Shown here piece by piece: positions 40,850 to 49,786 of a stretch of 60,061 nt of DNA. This DNA is from an uncultured Sandaracinus sp. GTDB lineage: Bacteria > Myxococcota_A > Polyangia > Polyangiales > Sandaracinaceae. Numbering within the stretch: position 1 is the stretch's first letter; each line of letters begins with the position of its first letter. The position numbers and the translations under genes are program-made. The notes under the pieces were generated by a model that saw only the letters and a program-made list of their open reading frames with translations, was not told the DNA's origin and did not search any database. Location: NCBI GenBank assembly GCA_903828805.1, contig CAIKNO010000651.1, positions 1 through 60,061 on the forward strand, written 5' to 3'.

Positions 40850-43315
40850 TCAAGGCACGGTGGGCAGTTGCGGCAGAACGCCAATTCGTTCGCCGGTTCG
40901 GGCCGTGCACCACTCGCTCTCGGGGCCATCCCTCCGGCAGAGCTCGAGACGCGCGAGCCGGGCTCGACGGGTTTCTCCAAGCGATTCCGCGAGCGGCACG
41001 AGCCGCTCGAGCGCACCGCAATCGGGGTCGAGACGGTAGGCCTCTTCGAGGGCCCGCACGGCCCTGGGCGGGCTTCCCACGACGCCCTCGAGCTCGGCCA
41101 GCAGCATCCGATTCCGAGCGAGCCCCGACGGGGTCAACTCCTGGTGGTCCGCGACCCGCTGAACGGACCGACGCATGCCCTCGCCGTCTTCGGTTCGCGC
41201 CTGGACCCGCGCGAGCTGCTCCAGCAACGCCACCGTCGGCGAGGTCTCGGCGCGGGCCGCGAGGAGGTCGACCGCCGCGGCCCCCTGCCCGGTCGCCAGC
41301 AGGACGTCCGACCTCACGAGCAGCGCGGCCTCGTCCACTCTCGATGCGGGGATCGCGTCGAGCGTCGCCAAGGCCTCGACGGGGTGTCCGGCCTCGAGCT
41401 CGGCGCGGGCCCGCCGCACGAGCGACGCGGGGACGCCTCGTCGCGCGAGCGCGGCGTCGAGGGTCGCACGGGCGGACCCTTCGATCGCCGGGCACTGCAC
41501 GATCGCGTCGAGCAGGTCGAGGTCGTCGATGAACACCCGAAGCGCCGGCTCAGCGGCTCCGTGTCGCCGCGCCACCACGCACGCGGTGACCGGTGCGCGG
41601 TCTCGCTGGATCCGTCGCACCTGACGGACCTCGAGCCAGGCCTGCTCGATGGCGCCCCGGCCCGCGAGCCACTCAGCGGCCAGCCGGTGGGGCTCGTACC
41701 AGGCCGGCGCGAGCCGCATCGCCCGGTTCAGCCAGCGCAGCGCGTCGGGACGGTCCTGCGCGACGGCCGAGTAGCCGAGCATCATGGGAAACACGGGCTC
41801 GGCCGGATGGAGCTCCATCGCTTGACGGCACGTCGCGGCGAGATCGCCCCACCGCTGGGCGTCGGCCTGCGCCACGACCGTTCGCTCGAGCTCGGGCACC
41901 GACAAGTCGACCACGGGGAGCGCGACGACCGACGCAACGGCCAGCGCAGGCGCCGCAAAGTAGCCGGGAGACGCCCGTCTTCCCTTCGGCAGATCGCCGC
42001 TGCGGCGCCGGCTCTCTCCGGCCGGTGCCAGCGCGCAGCCGAGCACGCCCGCCGCCACCATCGCGATGCCCACGAGCTCGAGCGCGAAGTCGAACTGATC
42101 GTGCACAGCGAACGACACGACGCTCGCCAGCGCGCCCAGCTGGGACGAACTGCGTGCGGTGCGGAGCGCCCGAACGAGGGATGCGCCAAGCCCGAGGCAG
42201 AGCACCAGCGTCGCCGGAATCCCGAGTTCGGTGACCCACTGCACGAGCAGGTTCTCGGGGTACTCGGAGCGCTCGAGAGTTCCCATGAGTCCCACGAACG
42301 CCTGCGAGAACGCTCCGCGTCCCACGCCGAACCAAGGCGAGCGGGGAACCAGATCGAGCGCACGCCGGAACACGCCCAGCTTCGGCAAACCGTCCCGCAT
42401 CGTCTCGTCGACCATCGCACCGCCGACGACCCACAGCGACGCCGCCAACGCGATCAGCAGCAGCGCGGCACCGACCCACACGACGACGCGGCGCCGACCT
42501 CGAAACTCGCGCTGCCGAAGGCTGAGCGCCACCAGCGTCGCCACGCCGGCCGAGAGCGAGAGGACGCCGCCCCGCGAGCGGGCCATGAGCGCCACGATCG
42601 CGACGAAGACCGCCGCCACGATCCACGGCCACTGCACCCGCGATTTCTGGTGGCTGAGTCCGCTTGCCAGCAACAGGGGCACGCCGGCTCCTAGAAACCC
42701 CGACAGGTGGTTCTGGTTCTGGAGCGGGCCCACGAGCGGCGGATGCCACCAGGCCGCCTGAACCAACCCGAACGGTTGCTCGACGGCGAGGACGAGGTGC
42801 GCCACGACGACCACCGCGACCGCGAGCGTGGACAGGCCCGCCGCGTGCACGAGCGCGCCGCGAAGGCCGCCTGCAGCGGCCGTCCACGAGGCCGAGAACA
42901 TGGCCGCGAGGGCCAGCCCTTCGATGAGCGCGCGCCGCGAGGACGTCGCGTCGAGGGACAGCGGGATCCACGCTGGAGGAGGTGCGTCGAACAGCGCGGC
43001 GACCGCGCCAGACGCCGCCGCCGAGCCCGGGGCCATGACGGCCACCCACGAGGCCGGGAGCGGCACGCACTGAACCGCGACCACGACGGCGGTGGCCGCG
43101 ATCCCCACGATGGCCGGCTCCCTCCAGCCCGGCGCCCGTCCTCCGTAGCCGGCCTGCACGACCAGCGCTGCAATGGAGGCCATGACGACGATCCCGACCG
43201 CGGCCGGGGCGGGATGCCCACCCATCAGTTCCGGAGACAGCACGAGCACCAAGGACATCGCGCCCAGCCCGATGAGCCGGATCCGATCCCTGGTCCTTGA
43301 ATCTCCACGCGACAT
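40850..43315 (-). CDS. O-antigen ligase/polymerase-family membrane protein with TPR-like C-terminus
   Basis: 821 residues. The first 460 or so hold 10-12 membrane helices and a Wzy_C/WaaL-type region: GPLQNQNHLSGFLGAGVPLL, ALMARSRGGVLSLSAG and PWFGVGRGAFSQAFVG, with the RSRG and GxGxG elements of the family. The last 350 residues are helical, TPR-like repeats (LHPAEPVFPMMLGYSAVAQD, RWLNRAMRLAPAWYEPHRLA). It could be the polymerase or a ligase; the tail may bind partners in the periplasm. Between wzc and the OPX gene. Confidence 0.78.
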   Translation of the reverse strand: MSRGDSRTRDRIRLIGLGAMSLVLVLSPELMGGHPAPAAVGIVVMASIAALVVQAGYGGRAPGWREPAIVGIAATAVVVAVQCVPLPASWVAVMAPGSAAASGAVAALFDAPPPAWIPLSLDATSSRRALIEGLALAAMFSASWTAAAGGLRGALVHAAGLSTLAVAVVVVAHLVLAVEQPFGLVQAAWWHPPLVGPLQNQNHLSGFLGAGVPLLLASGLSHQKSRVQWPWIVAAVFVAIVALMARSRGGVLSLSAGVATLVALSLRQREFRGRRRVVVWVGAALLLIALAASLWVVGGAMVDETMRDGLPKLGVFRRALDLVPRSPWFGVGRGAFSQAFVGLMGTLERSEYPENLLVQWVTELGIPATLVLCLGLGASLVRALRTARSSSQLGALASVVSFAVHDQFDFALELVGIAMVAAGVLGCALAPAGESRRRSGDLPKGRRASPGYFAAPALAVASVVALPVVDLSVPELERTVVAQADAQRWGDLAATCRQAMELHPAEPVFPMMLGYSAVAQDRPDALRWLNRAMRLAPAWYEPHRLAAEWLAGRGAIEQAWLEVRQVRRIQRDRAPVTACVVARRHGAAEPALRVFIDDLDLLDAIVQCPAIEGSARATLDAALARRGVPASLVRRARAELEAGHPVEALATLDAIPASRVDEAALLVRSDVLLATGQGAAAVDLLAARAETSPTVALLEQLARVQARTEDGEGMRRSVQRVADHQELTPSGLARNRMLLAELEGVVGSPPRAVRALEEAYRLDPDCGALERLVPLAESLGETRRARLARLELCRRDGPESEWCTARTGERIGVLPQLPTVP

Positions 43316-43334
43316 GGGGGTTCCGTCGTACGGC

Positions 43335-43940
43335 TCAGAAGATTCGCTCGGGCACGTAGACGATGTCCTGGGCCTGGAGAGGGAAGTCTTCTTCCTGCCC
43401 GGACGTGATGCGATCGACCGGAATGCCGAATCTCCGCGCCCGTCCATCGACGTTGCGCGTCACATACGTTCCGTCGCGGTTCGCGAGCTGCGAAAACCCC
43501 CCGGCGAGGCCGATCGCCTGCACGAGGGTCATCCCGTTGCGAAGCTCGAAGTTCCCGGGGTTGGCGACCGCCCCGAGGACCGACACCCGCTTGGAGTTGT
43601 ACTCCTGGACGAACACAGAGACCTGTGGATCGACCAGGAAGCCACCGTCCCTCAGCTGCGTCTCCACCGCGTGCGCCACGGCACCGGGCTCCTCCCCGAG
43701 CACGCGCACGACCCCGACCAGTGGAAAATCAATGGTCCCGTCCGGAGCGACCCGGTAGGAACCCGACAGTTCCTCCTCGCCGAACACGCGCACGTCGAAC
43801 ACGTCGTCGACGCCGAGGGACGTGTCGTTCTGACCGACCGACACCGGCCGCGGGAGCAGCGCGGTGCCGCAGCCCACGAGGCTGGACCAGACGAGAACCC
43901 CGAGGATCATGGTCAGGCGGTCGAGCGCGGTCCTACGCAT
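43335..43940 (-). CDS. wza: Short OPX-family polysaccharide export lipoprotein (Wza-like)
   Basis: 201 residues from the ATG at 43940. Lipoprotein signal ends in SSLVGC with Cys24. Poly_export domain: LGVDDVFDVRVFGEEELSG and APDGTIDFPLVGVVRVLG; then a SLBB domain: KRVSVLGAVANPGNFEL and MTLVQAIGLAGGF. It stops soon after, so it lacks the C-terminal amphipathic helix that makes Escherichia coli Wza span the outer membrane. A separate beta-barrel is encoded next upstream, which could supply the pore. Confidence 0.85.
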   Translation of the reverse strand: MRRTALDRLTMILGVLVWSSLVGCGTALLPRPVSVGQNDTSLGVDDVFDVRVFGEEELSGSYRVAPDGTIDFPLVGVVRVLGEEPGAVAHAVETQLRDGGFLVDPQVSVFVQEYNSKRVSVLGAVANPGNFELRNGMTLVQAIGLAGGFSQLANRDGTYVTRNVDGRARRFGIPVDRITSGQEEDFPLQAQDIVYVPERIF

Positions 43941-44200
43941 GCGTGGCGAGCAGGTGCCCGGGACCGCGATTGCGTTCATCGAAGACGAAGCGACCAAGGA
44001 TCGAGCCGGTGGGTGAGCGGTCGTCGAGACACAGCAACGCATCGGTCGAGACTCCGAGGACCCGCGTCGAGGAACCGCGAGGAACATGGTCACGGACTCC
44101 GATCGCCCGAAGAAGTTTCGGAATCGACCGTGCTGGCGTCCGAACGGGAGGTCGACGTGGGATGGGACAGCGGCGTGGACTGCAACGGGCCGAGGGCAGT

Positions 44201-45616
44201 TCAGTAGAACGCCCGGACGCCCAGCCACGCCTCGACCTTGTTGTAACCGGCAGGGTCGAGCACGCGGCCCGCCCCGATCGGCACCGAGTACTGGAAGTCC
44301 GTGAAATCGCCGAGGTACGTGACGGTGGCGTTCAGACCAAGCCACTCGTTGAAGCGGTACTCGCCGAACAAGTTCGCGTCGACCCGCACGTCCTGGCGAT
44401 TCGTGAGCGGCATCCCGCGCGAGTCCGCCCCGACGGGCATGCCGGTGGCGTCCACGATCTGCCCGAAATCGACGAAGCCCGCGCCCGCGGTCGCGCCGAA
44501 CATGAACGAACCGGCGAACGTCGCCTGGAACCCGAGGTGCCCGCGGTCGAGGCTGAAGTAGTTGCCGATGAACGAGGGCTGGAACGATCGGTTGTAGCCC
44601 GCCACCAGCTGGGCGTTCTCCATCAGGCGCCACGTCACCTGCAGGCTGCCGGTCGCGGACTCGTAGTCCTGATCGTAGCCCGCGATGCGGGAGTCATAGA
44701 AGCCGCCCGTGTAGCCGACCATCGCGACGAGCGAGACCTCGGGCGTGATCGCACCGTTCAATCCGATGCTGCTGCTCACGGTCACGTTGTCCTGCACCGC
44801 GGTCGGCGTGACGACGCCGGTCTCGAAATAGTCTCGAAAGCCGATGGTCGTCAGATGCACGATGCCGGTCTGCGGCAGGAAGCGGAACGTCTCCTGGAGC
44901 TCGACGGAGTGCGCGAACGTGTTGCCGTAACGGAACTCCTCGCCCTCGAAGTAGTCGAGGCCGAACTTGTAGCCGGTCCGGACCTGGAAGATCCCCCCGT
45001 CGCTCTGGAAGAGGACGTCGAGGCCGGCGCGGTTCTGATCACGCGCCGTCGAAGTCTCGGTCGTGTTGTCCGTGAAGGGACGGATGCCCCGGCTGAAGTC
45101 GTCGAACAGGGAGAACGACACCGTTCGCCCGGGGAGGATGTTCAGGCGGAGTCCGGCGTCGAGGCTGACGTTCCGCCGACGCTCGTCGGCGAAGAACTCG
45201 TAGTACGAACCCCACACGCCGCCCCGGAACGTGACCGAAGGCTGGGCCTCGCCTTCGTCTCCCTCGCCGCCCGCGCGGCGTGCGACGCCCCGGGTCGACA
45301 CCAGAATATGGGGCGTGACGCGAAGGATCGCCGAGTCGACGCGGCCGGGGAAACCCGGGGCGACCGTGTCGGACGTGTAGTAGAGGTTGGAGTCGTAGCC
45401 GACCTCGATCCCGACCCCGGGATGGATCTCGAGGTCGCCTGCCCGGATCCCGGGGCCCTCGGTGCGTGTCCGGTCTGCGAGCCATCCCTGGGCTTCGGCC
45501 GTGGTCGGTCCGACGAGCATCACGGCCAGCCCGAGGGCCACCGTTGCAGCGACGCCGCTCCCCTTCGAGAAGCCACGCACTGGACCGCGGGCCTCCGCGT
45601 CTGGATGCCGGGACAT
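44201..45616 (-). CDS. Outer-membrane beta-barrel, probable polysaccharide export porin
   Basis: 471 residues. Signal peptide (ATVALGLAVMLVGPTTAEAQG). The rest alternates polar and aromatic residues in strands typical of a large barrel: EVGYDSNLYYTSDTVAPG, GGVWGSYYEFFADERRRNVS, VAMVGYTGGFYDSRIAGY, and a final strand ending VEAWLGVRAFY with a C-terminal aromatic. EVGYDSNLYY resembles the BBP2-type barrel proteins found in polysaccharide loci. Next to the short OPX gene (260-bp gap), it is the likely outer-membrane channel. Confidence 0.75.
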   Translation of the reverse strand: MSRHPDAEARGPVRGFSKGSGVAATVALGLAVMLVGPTTAEAQGWLADRTRTEGPGIRAGDLEIHPGVGIEVGYDSNLYYTSDTVAPGFPGRVDSAILRVTPHILVSTRGVARRAGGEGDEGEAQPSVTFRGGVWGSYYEFFADERRRNVSLDAGLRLNILPGRTVSFSLFDDFSRGIRPFTDNTTETSTARDQNRAGLDVLFQSDGGIFQVRTGYKFGLDYFEGEEFRYGNTFAHSVELQETFRFLPQTGIVHLTTIGFRDYFETGVVTPTAVQDNVTVSSSIGLNGAITPEVSLVAMVGYTGGFYDSRIAGYDQDYESATGSLQVTWRLMENAQLVAGYNRSFQPSFIGNYFSLDRGHLGFQATFAGSFMFGATAGAGFVDFGQIVDATGMPVGADSRGMPLTNRQDVRVDANLFGEYRFNEWLGLNATVTYLGDFTDFQYSVPIGAGRVLDPAGYNKVEAWLGVRAFY

Positions 45617-45753
45617 GACCCTGCCGCCCGCGCGAAGGGGACGAGGAGGAGAGGCCGGATGGGCCGTGCTGCGTTCGCTCAAAACAGGCATCTCCGGGGA
45701 TTCCCCTGGGGCACGTTCGTCTCGCCCCGAAGCAGAAAGAGGGACCGGTGAGG

Positions 45754-46383
45754 TCAGGACGGGCTGGCCGGGGGAGGGATGAACGGGACGGGCGACGACG
45801 GCGGAGCCGCGATGGCGCTCGGGTCTTCCTCCGGCACGGTCGGGTCGATGGTCGTCGTCACGCGGGTCGTGCCCGTGTTGAACTGATCCTGACCGATGCA
45901 CTCCCCCGCGGCGCGGTCGAGCTCGGTCAGATTCTGGGCGAGGACGGAGATCACCGTGAACTCGTGGTTCCGCCGACCCTCATCTCCAAGCTGCACAGCC
46001 TGCTGGAGGGACCCCACCCGATCACCCAGCGTCCGGTTGTGCGCGTTCACCTGGGTCAACTTGTCGTCGATGCAGGTCACGCGAATGACGTCGTTTTCGC
46101 GCCGCGCCTCGTCGAGCAGGCTCGTGAGCCGACGGCTGAGCGCCTCGCCGTTTCGCTGAATTCCCAGGGCTTCTTCGACCTGCTCCGCGGGCGTCAGGTC
46201 CGACCGACGCCGGGCGCTCACCTCGGCGGTGGCCGCTTCCGTGTCCGTGTCGTCCTGAGCGGCCGCATAGCCACCGACGAGCGCGGCCCCGGCCGCGGCG
46301 CCGAGAATCCCCGCGAGCGCCATCCCGAGTCGAGCCGAACTGACGTGCATCGGAGATTCCATTTCGCCCCGAACGAGACGCAT
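45754..46383 (-). CDS. Secreted or anchored helical protein of unknown function
   Basis: 209 residues from the ATG at 46383, six bases after AGGAGG. A hydrophobic segment (LGMALAGILGAAAGAALVGG) with following YAAAQDD is probably a signal peptide. The mature part is charged and helical (about residues 60-160, LTPAEQVEEALGIQRNGEAL, LTSLLDEARRENDVIRVTC) and contains two cysteines, with a Pro-rich tail. No family recognised. As first gene behind a strong promoter and upstream of the export genes, it may assist export or be an abundant envelope protein. Confidence 0.6.
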   Translation of the reverse strand: MRLVRGEMESPMHVSSARLGMALAGILGAAAGAALVGGYAAAQDDTDTEAATAEVSARRRSDLTPAEQVEEALGIQRNGEALSRRLTSLLDEARRENDVIRVTCIDDKLTQVNAHNRTLGDRVGSLQQAVQLGDEGRRNHEFTVISVLAQNLTELDRAAGECIGQDQFNTGTTRVTTTIDPTVPEEDPSAIAAPPSSPVPFIPPPASPS

Positions 46384-46413
46384 CCCACCCCTCCTCAGTG
46401 TTGAGGTGGCGCG

Positions 46414-46442
46414 ACTATAGGCGGCCCCCCCAGGGGTGTCAA
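46414..46442 (-). promoter_or_regulatory. Near-consensus sigma-70-type promoter
   Basis: On the minus strand, TTGACA (46442-46437), a 17-base spacer and TATAGT (46419-46414). The -35 hexamer is perfect and the -10 differs at one base. Predicted start near 46407, about 24 bases before the ATG at 46383. It is the best promoter match in the window and probably drives the first gene and perhaps the export operon behind it. Confidence 0.75.
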
Positions 46443-46566
46443 CGCGACGAAAAAGCACCATTTCGACGACCTCCGTTCCCTCCGTTGCGTCGCCTGGGCC
46501 TGGGATTCATCGGGCACGCAGGGCTTCCCGACGTCGCAGATTCCGGGGTATGACGGCATCCCCGCC

Positions 46567-47343
46567 ATGAAGATCATCACGTGGAACGTGAACTCCGTCC
46601 GTGCCCGACAGGATCGACTGCTCGCGCTGCTCGCCCGGCACGCGCCCGACGTGATCTGCCTTCAGGAGCTGAAGGTCGAGGCCTCACTCTTCCCGTGGTT
46701 GGAGATACGGTCGGCCGGCTACCACGCCGTGGTGCACGGACAGAAGTCGTACAACGGGGTGGCGATCCTCAGCCGGCAGGAGCCCGCCGACGTGCGGGTC
46801 GGACTCGACGATGGCGTCGATGACCCGCAAGCACGTCTCATCTCCGCCCGGATCGAGGGGATCCGGGTCTTCTCGGCGTACGTGCCCAACGGCGCGGAGC
46901 CCGAGTCCCCGAAGTTCGACTACAAGAAGTCGTGGATGGCCCGGCTGGCAGCCAAGCTGCGAGCCGAGCACAGCGCGGCCGAGCCGCTCGCGCTCTGCGG
47001 CGACTTCAACGTCGCACCCACCGATCTGGATGTCCGGAACGTCGACCGATGGGCCGGGACGGTCATCTGCCACCCCGCGGCTCGCGGCGCGCTCGAGGAG
47101 ATCCGTGCGTTCGGGCTCGAGGACTCGCTGCGTCGCCTGAACCCGACCGAAGGCAACCTCTACTCCTACTGGGACTACCAGCAGCTCGCGTTCCCCAAGA
47201 ACGATGGGATCCGGATCGACCACATCGACGTCACGGCCCCCCTCGCGGCGAGGCTCAGGGACGTCCGGATCGATCGAGACGAGCGGAAGGGCAAACAACC
47301 GTCCGACCACGCGCCCGTGATCGCGACGTTCGATGCCGCCTGA
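46567..47343 (+). CDS. xthA: Exodeoxyribonuclease III
   Basis: 258 residues. Full set of exonuclease III/AP-endonuclease motifs: NVNSVRARQDRL, CLQELKVE (metal-binding Glu), YNGVAILSR, CGDFNVAPTDLDVRN and HAPVIATF at the end. It cuts at abasic sites and degrades one strand of duplex DNA from the 3' end in base-excision repair. Divergent from the export operon; not part of it. Confidence 0.93.
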   Translation: MKIITWNVNSVRARQDRLLALLARHAPDVICLQELKVEASLFPWLEIRSAGYHAVVHGQKSYNGVAILSRQEPADVRVGLDDGVDDPQARLISARIEGIRVFSAYVPNGAEPESPKFDYKKSWMARLAAKLRAEHSAAEPLALCGDFNVAPTDLDVRNVDRWAGTVICHPAARGALEEIRAFGLEDSLRRLNPTEGNLYSYWDYQQLAFPKNDGIRIDHIDVTAPLAARLRDVRIDRDERKGKQPSDHAPVIATFDAA

Positions 47344-48970
47344 CCTCGCGCATGTCCTAGCGGCCGTGCCGCTCGAAGTGCTCCTCGCTCGACCCCTCGG
47401 CACGCTGGTCCTCTGTGCCTTGGGGCCGGTCCTCACGGCTCGGCTGCTCTGGACGTGGCTCGTGGCTCGAAGCCCCGAAGGGCCGCCGGGGGACGAAGGG
47501 TTCCGACTCGCCCCCTTTCGCTCAGGGGCGTTTCTCCTCGGTCTGCTGCAGGTTCAGGGCGCCTTCCTGCTCGGCTCCTCTGCGCTCGGGCCAGGCTTCG
47601 TGCCCCGGTCCAGTTCGGCGCGCTCCGAGCTCTTCGGTGCGCTCTGCGCCGGGTTGGCGTTCGTGGCCGGGGGCGTCGGCCGCGCCTCGTGCGCTCCCGG
47701 GCGTGCCCCGGGGACCGTTCGCGCGGAGGCGCTGCTCCGCGTCCGGCTGTTGCCATGGTTCGCCGGGCCCCTCGTCGGGGCGTGGGTCGCCGGCCGCGTC
47801 CCCGTGCTTCGTGCGACGCCCACGGCGATGACCATCGACTGGCACGGCGTCGGCCTCGCGACGGCCATCGTGGCCATCGCCACCGCCTTCGGAGGGCTCC
47901 TGCTCTCGGTCTCGACCGGTGCCCTGCGCCCGGCGAGGCGAGAGACGGCCGACGCCGCGCGCGAGGTCGCCGCGCGCGAGGGGGTGCGCCTCTGGGCCGT
48001 GCTCCGGCTCCCCACGGGGCAGGCTTCCCTCGCCAATGCCGCCGCGGTTCCCTGGGCGCGCACCATCGTGGTCACCGATCATCTGGTGGGACTGCTGTCT
48101 CCCTCCGAATTGCGCGCCGTGCTCGCCCACGAATCGGGGCACCTCAGCGAGGGCGCTCTCGTCACCACGCTTCGCCTCGCAGCGGCGGTCGTCCTGATGG
48201 CGACGGCCACGGTCGGGATGCGGATCGCCGACGTGCTTCCGCACCTTCGACCGTTTGCATTCACGGCCGTCATCGTGGCCGCGGCGGCGCTGTTCATCGT
48301 CTCGACCCGACTGGGCCGCGCGATGGAGGAACGCGCCGATGCGCGCGCCCGCGCCCTCGTTGGCCCCGATGCGCTCGCCGACGCGCTGATCCGCATCCAC
48401 GAGAATGCCCGCCTTCCGTGGGTGAGCCGCCGCCGGCGCACGCATCCCGACCTCTACGATCGGGTGGTCGCGTGTGGACGGACGCTCGGTCCTCGCCCCG
48501 AAGCTCCGAAGACCCACCTCGGGACGATCGCGGCGCTGCTCGTCGCCGTCGCGTCGGTGGCGGGCTGCGTCTTCGCGGACAGGGCATCGACGATCTCGCT
48601 CGCCGATGTACCGAACGCGGGGGGGCGCGCCGCGCAGTGGCGCCTCCGCGTGAACCCGTGGGACGCGCGCGCCATCGTGGCGCTGGGGTGGAGCGCGCGG
48701 CAGACCCAGGACCTCGAGCGGGCCGAGCGGCTCGCGGCGATGTCGAGAGCGATCGGTGGTCCCGTCCCGGAAGGACTGGAGCTCGCCTCAGAAGTGCTCG
48801 CAGCACGCGGAGAGTGCGCGTCCGCCCGGGAACGCTTCGAGCAGGCGCTCGCGGCGCACGCGGCCCGCTCGTTCTCCGCGCCCGACTCGCGCCTCATGCT
48901 CGGCGGATGGCATCTGCCGCCCACCCTCGTCACTCGATGTGGGTACGGCACGACTCCCAGCGGGCCCTGA
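47333..48970 (+). CDS. M48-family membrane zinc peptidase
   Basis: 545 residues, overlapping xthA by 11 bases. Several membrane helices surround the zinc motif AVLAHESGHLSEGAL (HExxH with His266, Glu267, His270) and a later RAMEERADARARALVG giving the third ligand region (ExxxD). C-terminal 120 residues after another membrane helix are helical and TPR-like (WDARAIVALGWSARQTQD). Resembles BlaR1/HtpX-type M48 peptidases. Substrate unknown. Confidence 0.75.
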   Translation: MPPDLAHVLAAVPLEVLLARPLGTLVLCALGPVLTARLLWTWLVARSPEGPPGDEGFRLAPFRSGAFLLGLLQVQGAFLLGSSALGPGFVPRSSSARSELFGALCAGLAFVAGGVGRASCAPGRAPGTVRAEALLRVRLLPWFAGPLVGAWVAGRVPVLRATPTAMTIDWHGVGLATAIVAIATAFGGLLLSVSTGALRPARRETADAAREVAAREGVRLWAVLRLPTGQASLANAAAVPWARTIVVTDHLVGLLSPSELRAVLAHESGHLSEGALVTTLRLAAAVVLMATATVGMRIADVLPHLRPFAFTAVIVAAAALFIVSTRLGRAMEERADARARALVGPDALADALIRIHENARLPWVSRRRRTHPDLYDRVVACGRTLGPRPEAPKTHLGTIAALLVAVASVAGCVFADRASTISLADVPNAGGRAAQWRLRVNPWDARAIVALGWSARQTQDLERAERLAAMSRAIGGPVPEGLELASEVLAARGECASARERFEQALAAHAARSFSAPDSRLMLGGWHLPPTLVTRCGYGTTPSGP

Positions 48971-49001
48971 GTCACCCATCGTCCGGAGCGCGGAGCGCGC
49001 C

Positions 49002-49784
49002 CTACACACCTCGGAAGAGGGCGGCGCGTTTCTCGAGAAATTCAGCCATGCCTTCCTTCTGGTCGGCGGATTCGAAGCAGCGGGCGAACGCCTCGACCTC
49101 GAGCGAGTTCGCCTGCGGCAACGGCAGCCCCTCGCCCTCTCGCAGCACGTCCTTGGCCCCCGCGATGGCCAGCGGGCCCATCCGAGCGATGGTGTCCGCG
49201 ACGCCACGCACCGCCCCGAGAAGCTCGGCCGCCGGCAATACGCGGTTGACGAGCCCGATCCGGAGTGCTTCGGCGGCGTCGATGGTCGCGGCGGTGTAGA
49301 CGAGCTCCCGAGCGCGCGCGATGCCGACCCGACGGGCGAGCCGCTGGGTGCCGCCGAACCCCGGGATGACGCCCAGCTTCACTTCGGGCTGCCCGAACTT
49401 CGCGGTGTCGCTCGCGTAGATGAAATCACACGCCAGCGCGAGTTCGCACCCGCCGCCGAGCGCGAAGCCGTGGACGGCCGCGATCACGGGGATGGGCAGC
49501 GCCTCGAGCGCGGCGAATACGCCGTGGCCTGCCCGGGCGAACGCACGCGCCTCGGGCACGGTCAGGTCCTGCATCGCGCGGATGTCCGCCCCGGCGACGA
49601 ACGCCTTGTGGCCTCCCCCGGTGACGATGAGCGCTCGCGCCTCGCCCCGGCGGCGCACCGCGAACACGGCCGCGCCGATCTCCGAAAGAACCTGCGCGTC
49701 GAGCGCGTTGAGCTTCTCTGGACGGTCGATCACGAGCGTCGAGACGGCGCCGTCGTGCTCGAGCCTCACGAACTCCGCACCCAT
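49002..49784 (-). CDS. Enoyl-CoA hydratase/isomerase (crotonase)
   Basis: 260 residues. Crotonase fold: [27 protein letters not shown] (oxyanion hole), [20 protein letters not shown] and [17 protein letters not shown] with the catalytic glutamates in view. It should hydrate short-chain enoyl-CoA such as crotonyl-CoA. It starts 2 bases after the stop of the 3-hydroxybutyryl-CoA dehydrogenase gene, forming a two-gene operon of butyrate-type beta-oxidation or its reverse. Confidence 0.88.
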   Translation of the reverse strand: MGAEFVRLEHDGAVSTLVIDRPEKLNALDAQVLSEIGAAVFAVRRRGEARALIVTGGGHKAFVAGADIRAMQDLTVPEARAFARAGHGVFAALEALPIPVIAAVHGFALGGGCELALACDFIYASDTAKFGQPEVKLGVIPGFGGTQRLARRVGIARARELVYTAATIDAAEALRIGLVNRVLPAAELLGAVRGVADTIARMGPLAIAGAKDVLREGEGLPLPQANSLEVEAFARCFESADQKEGMAEFLEKRAALFRGV

Positions 49785-49786
49785 GG

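Noticed and set aside
44110-44124. Short inverted repeat CCGAA-N5-TTCGG in the gap between the OPX and beta-barrel genes
   Set aside because: Five-base arms are common by chance in GC-rich DNA, and nothing else supports a site.
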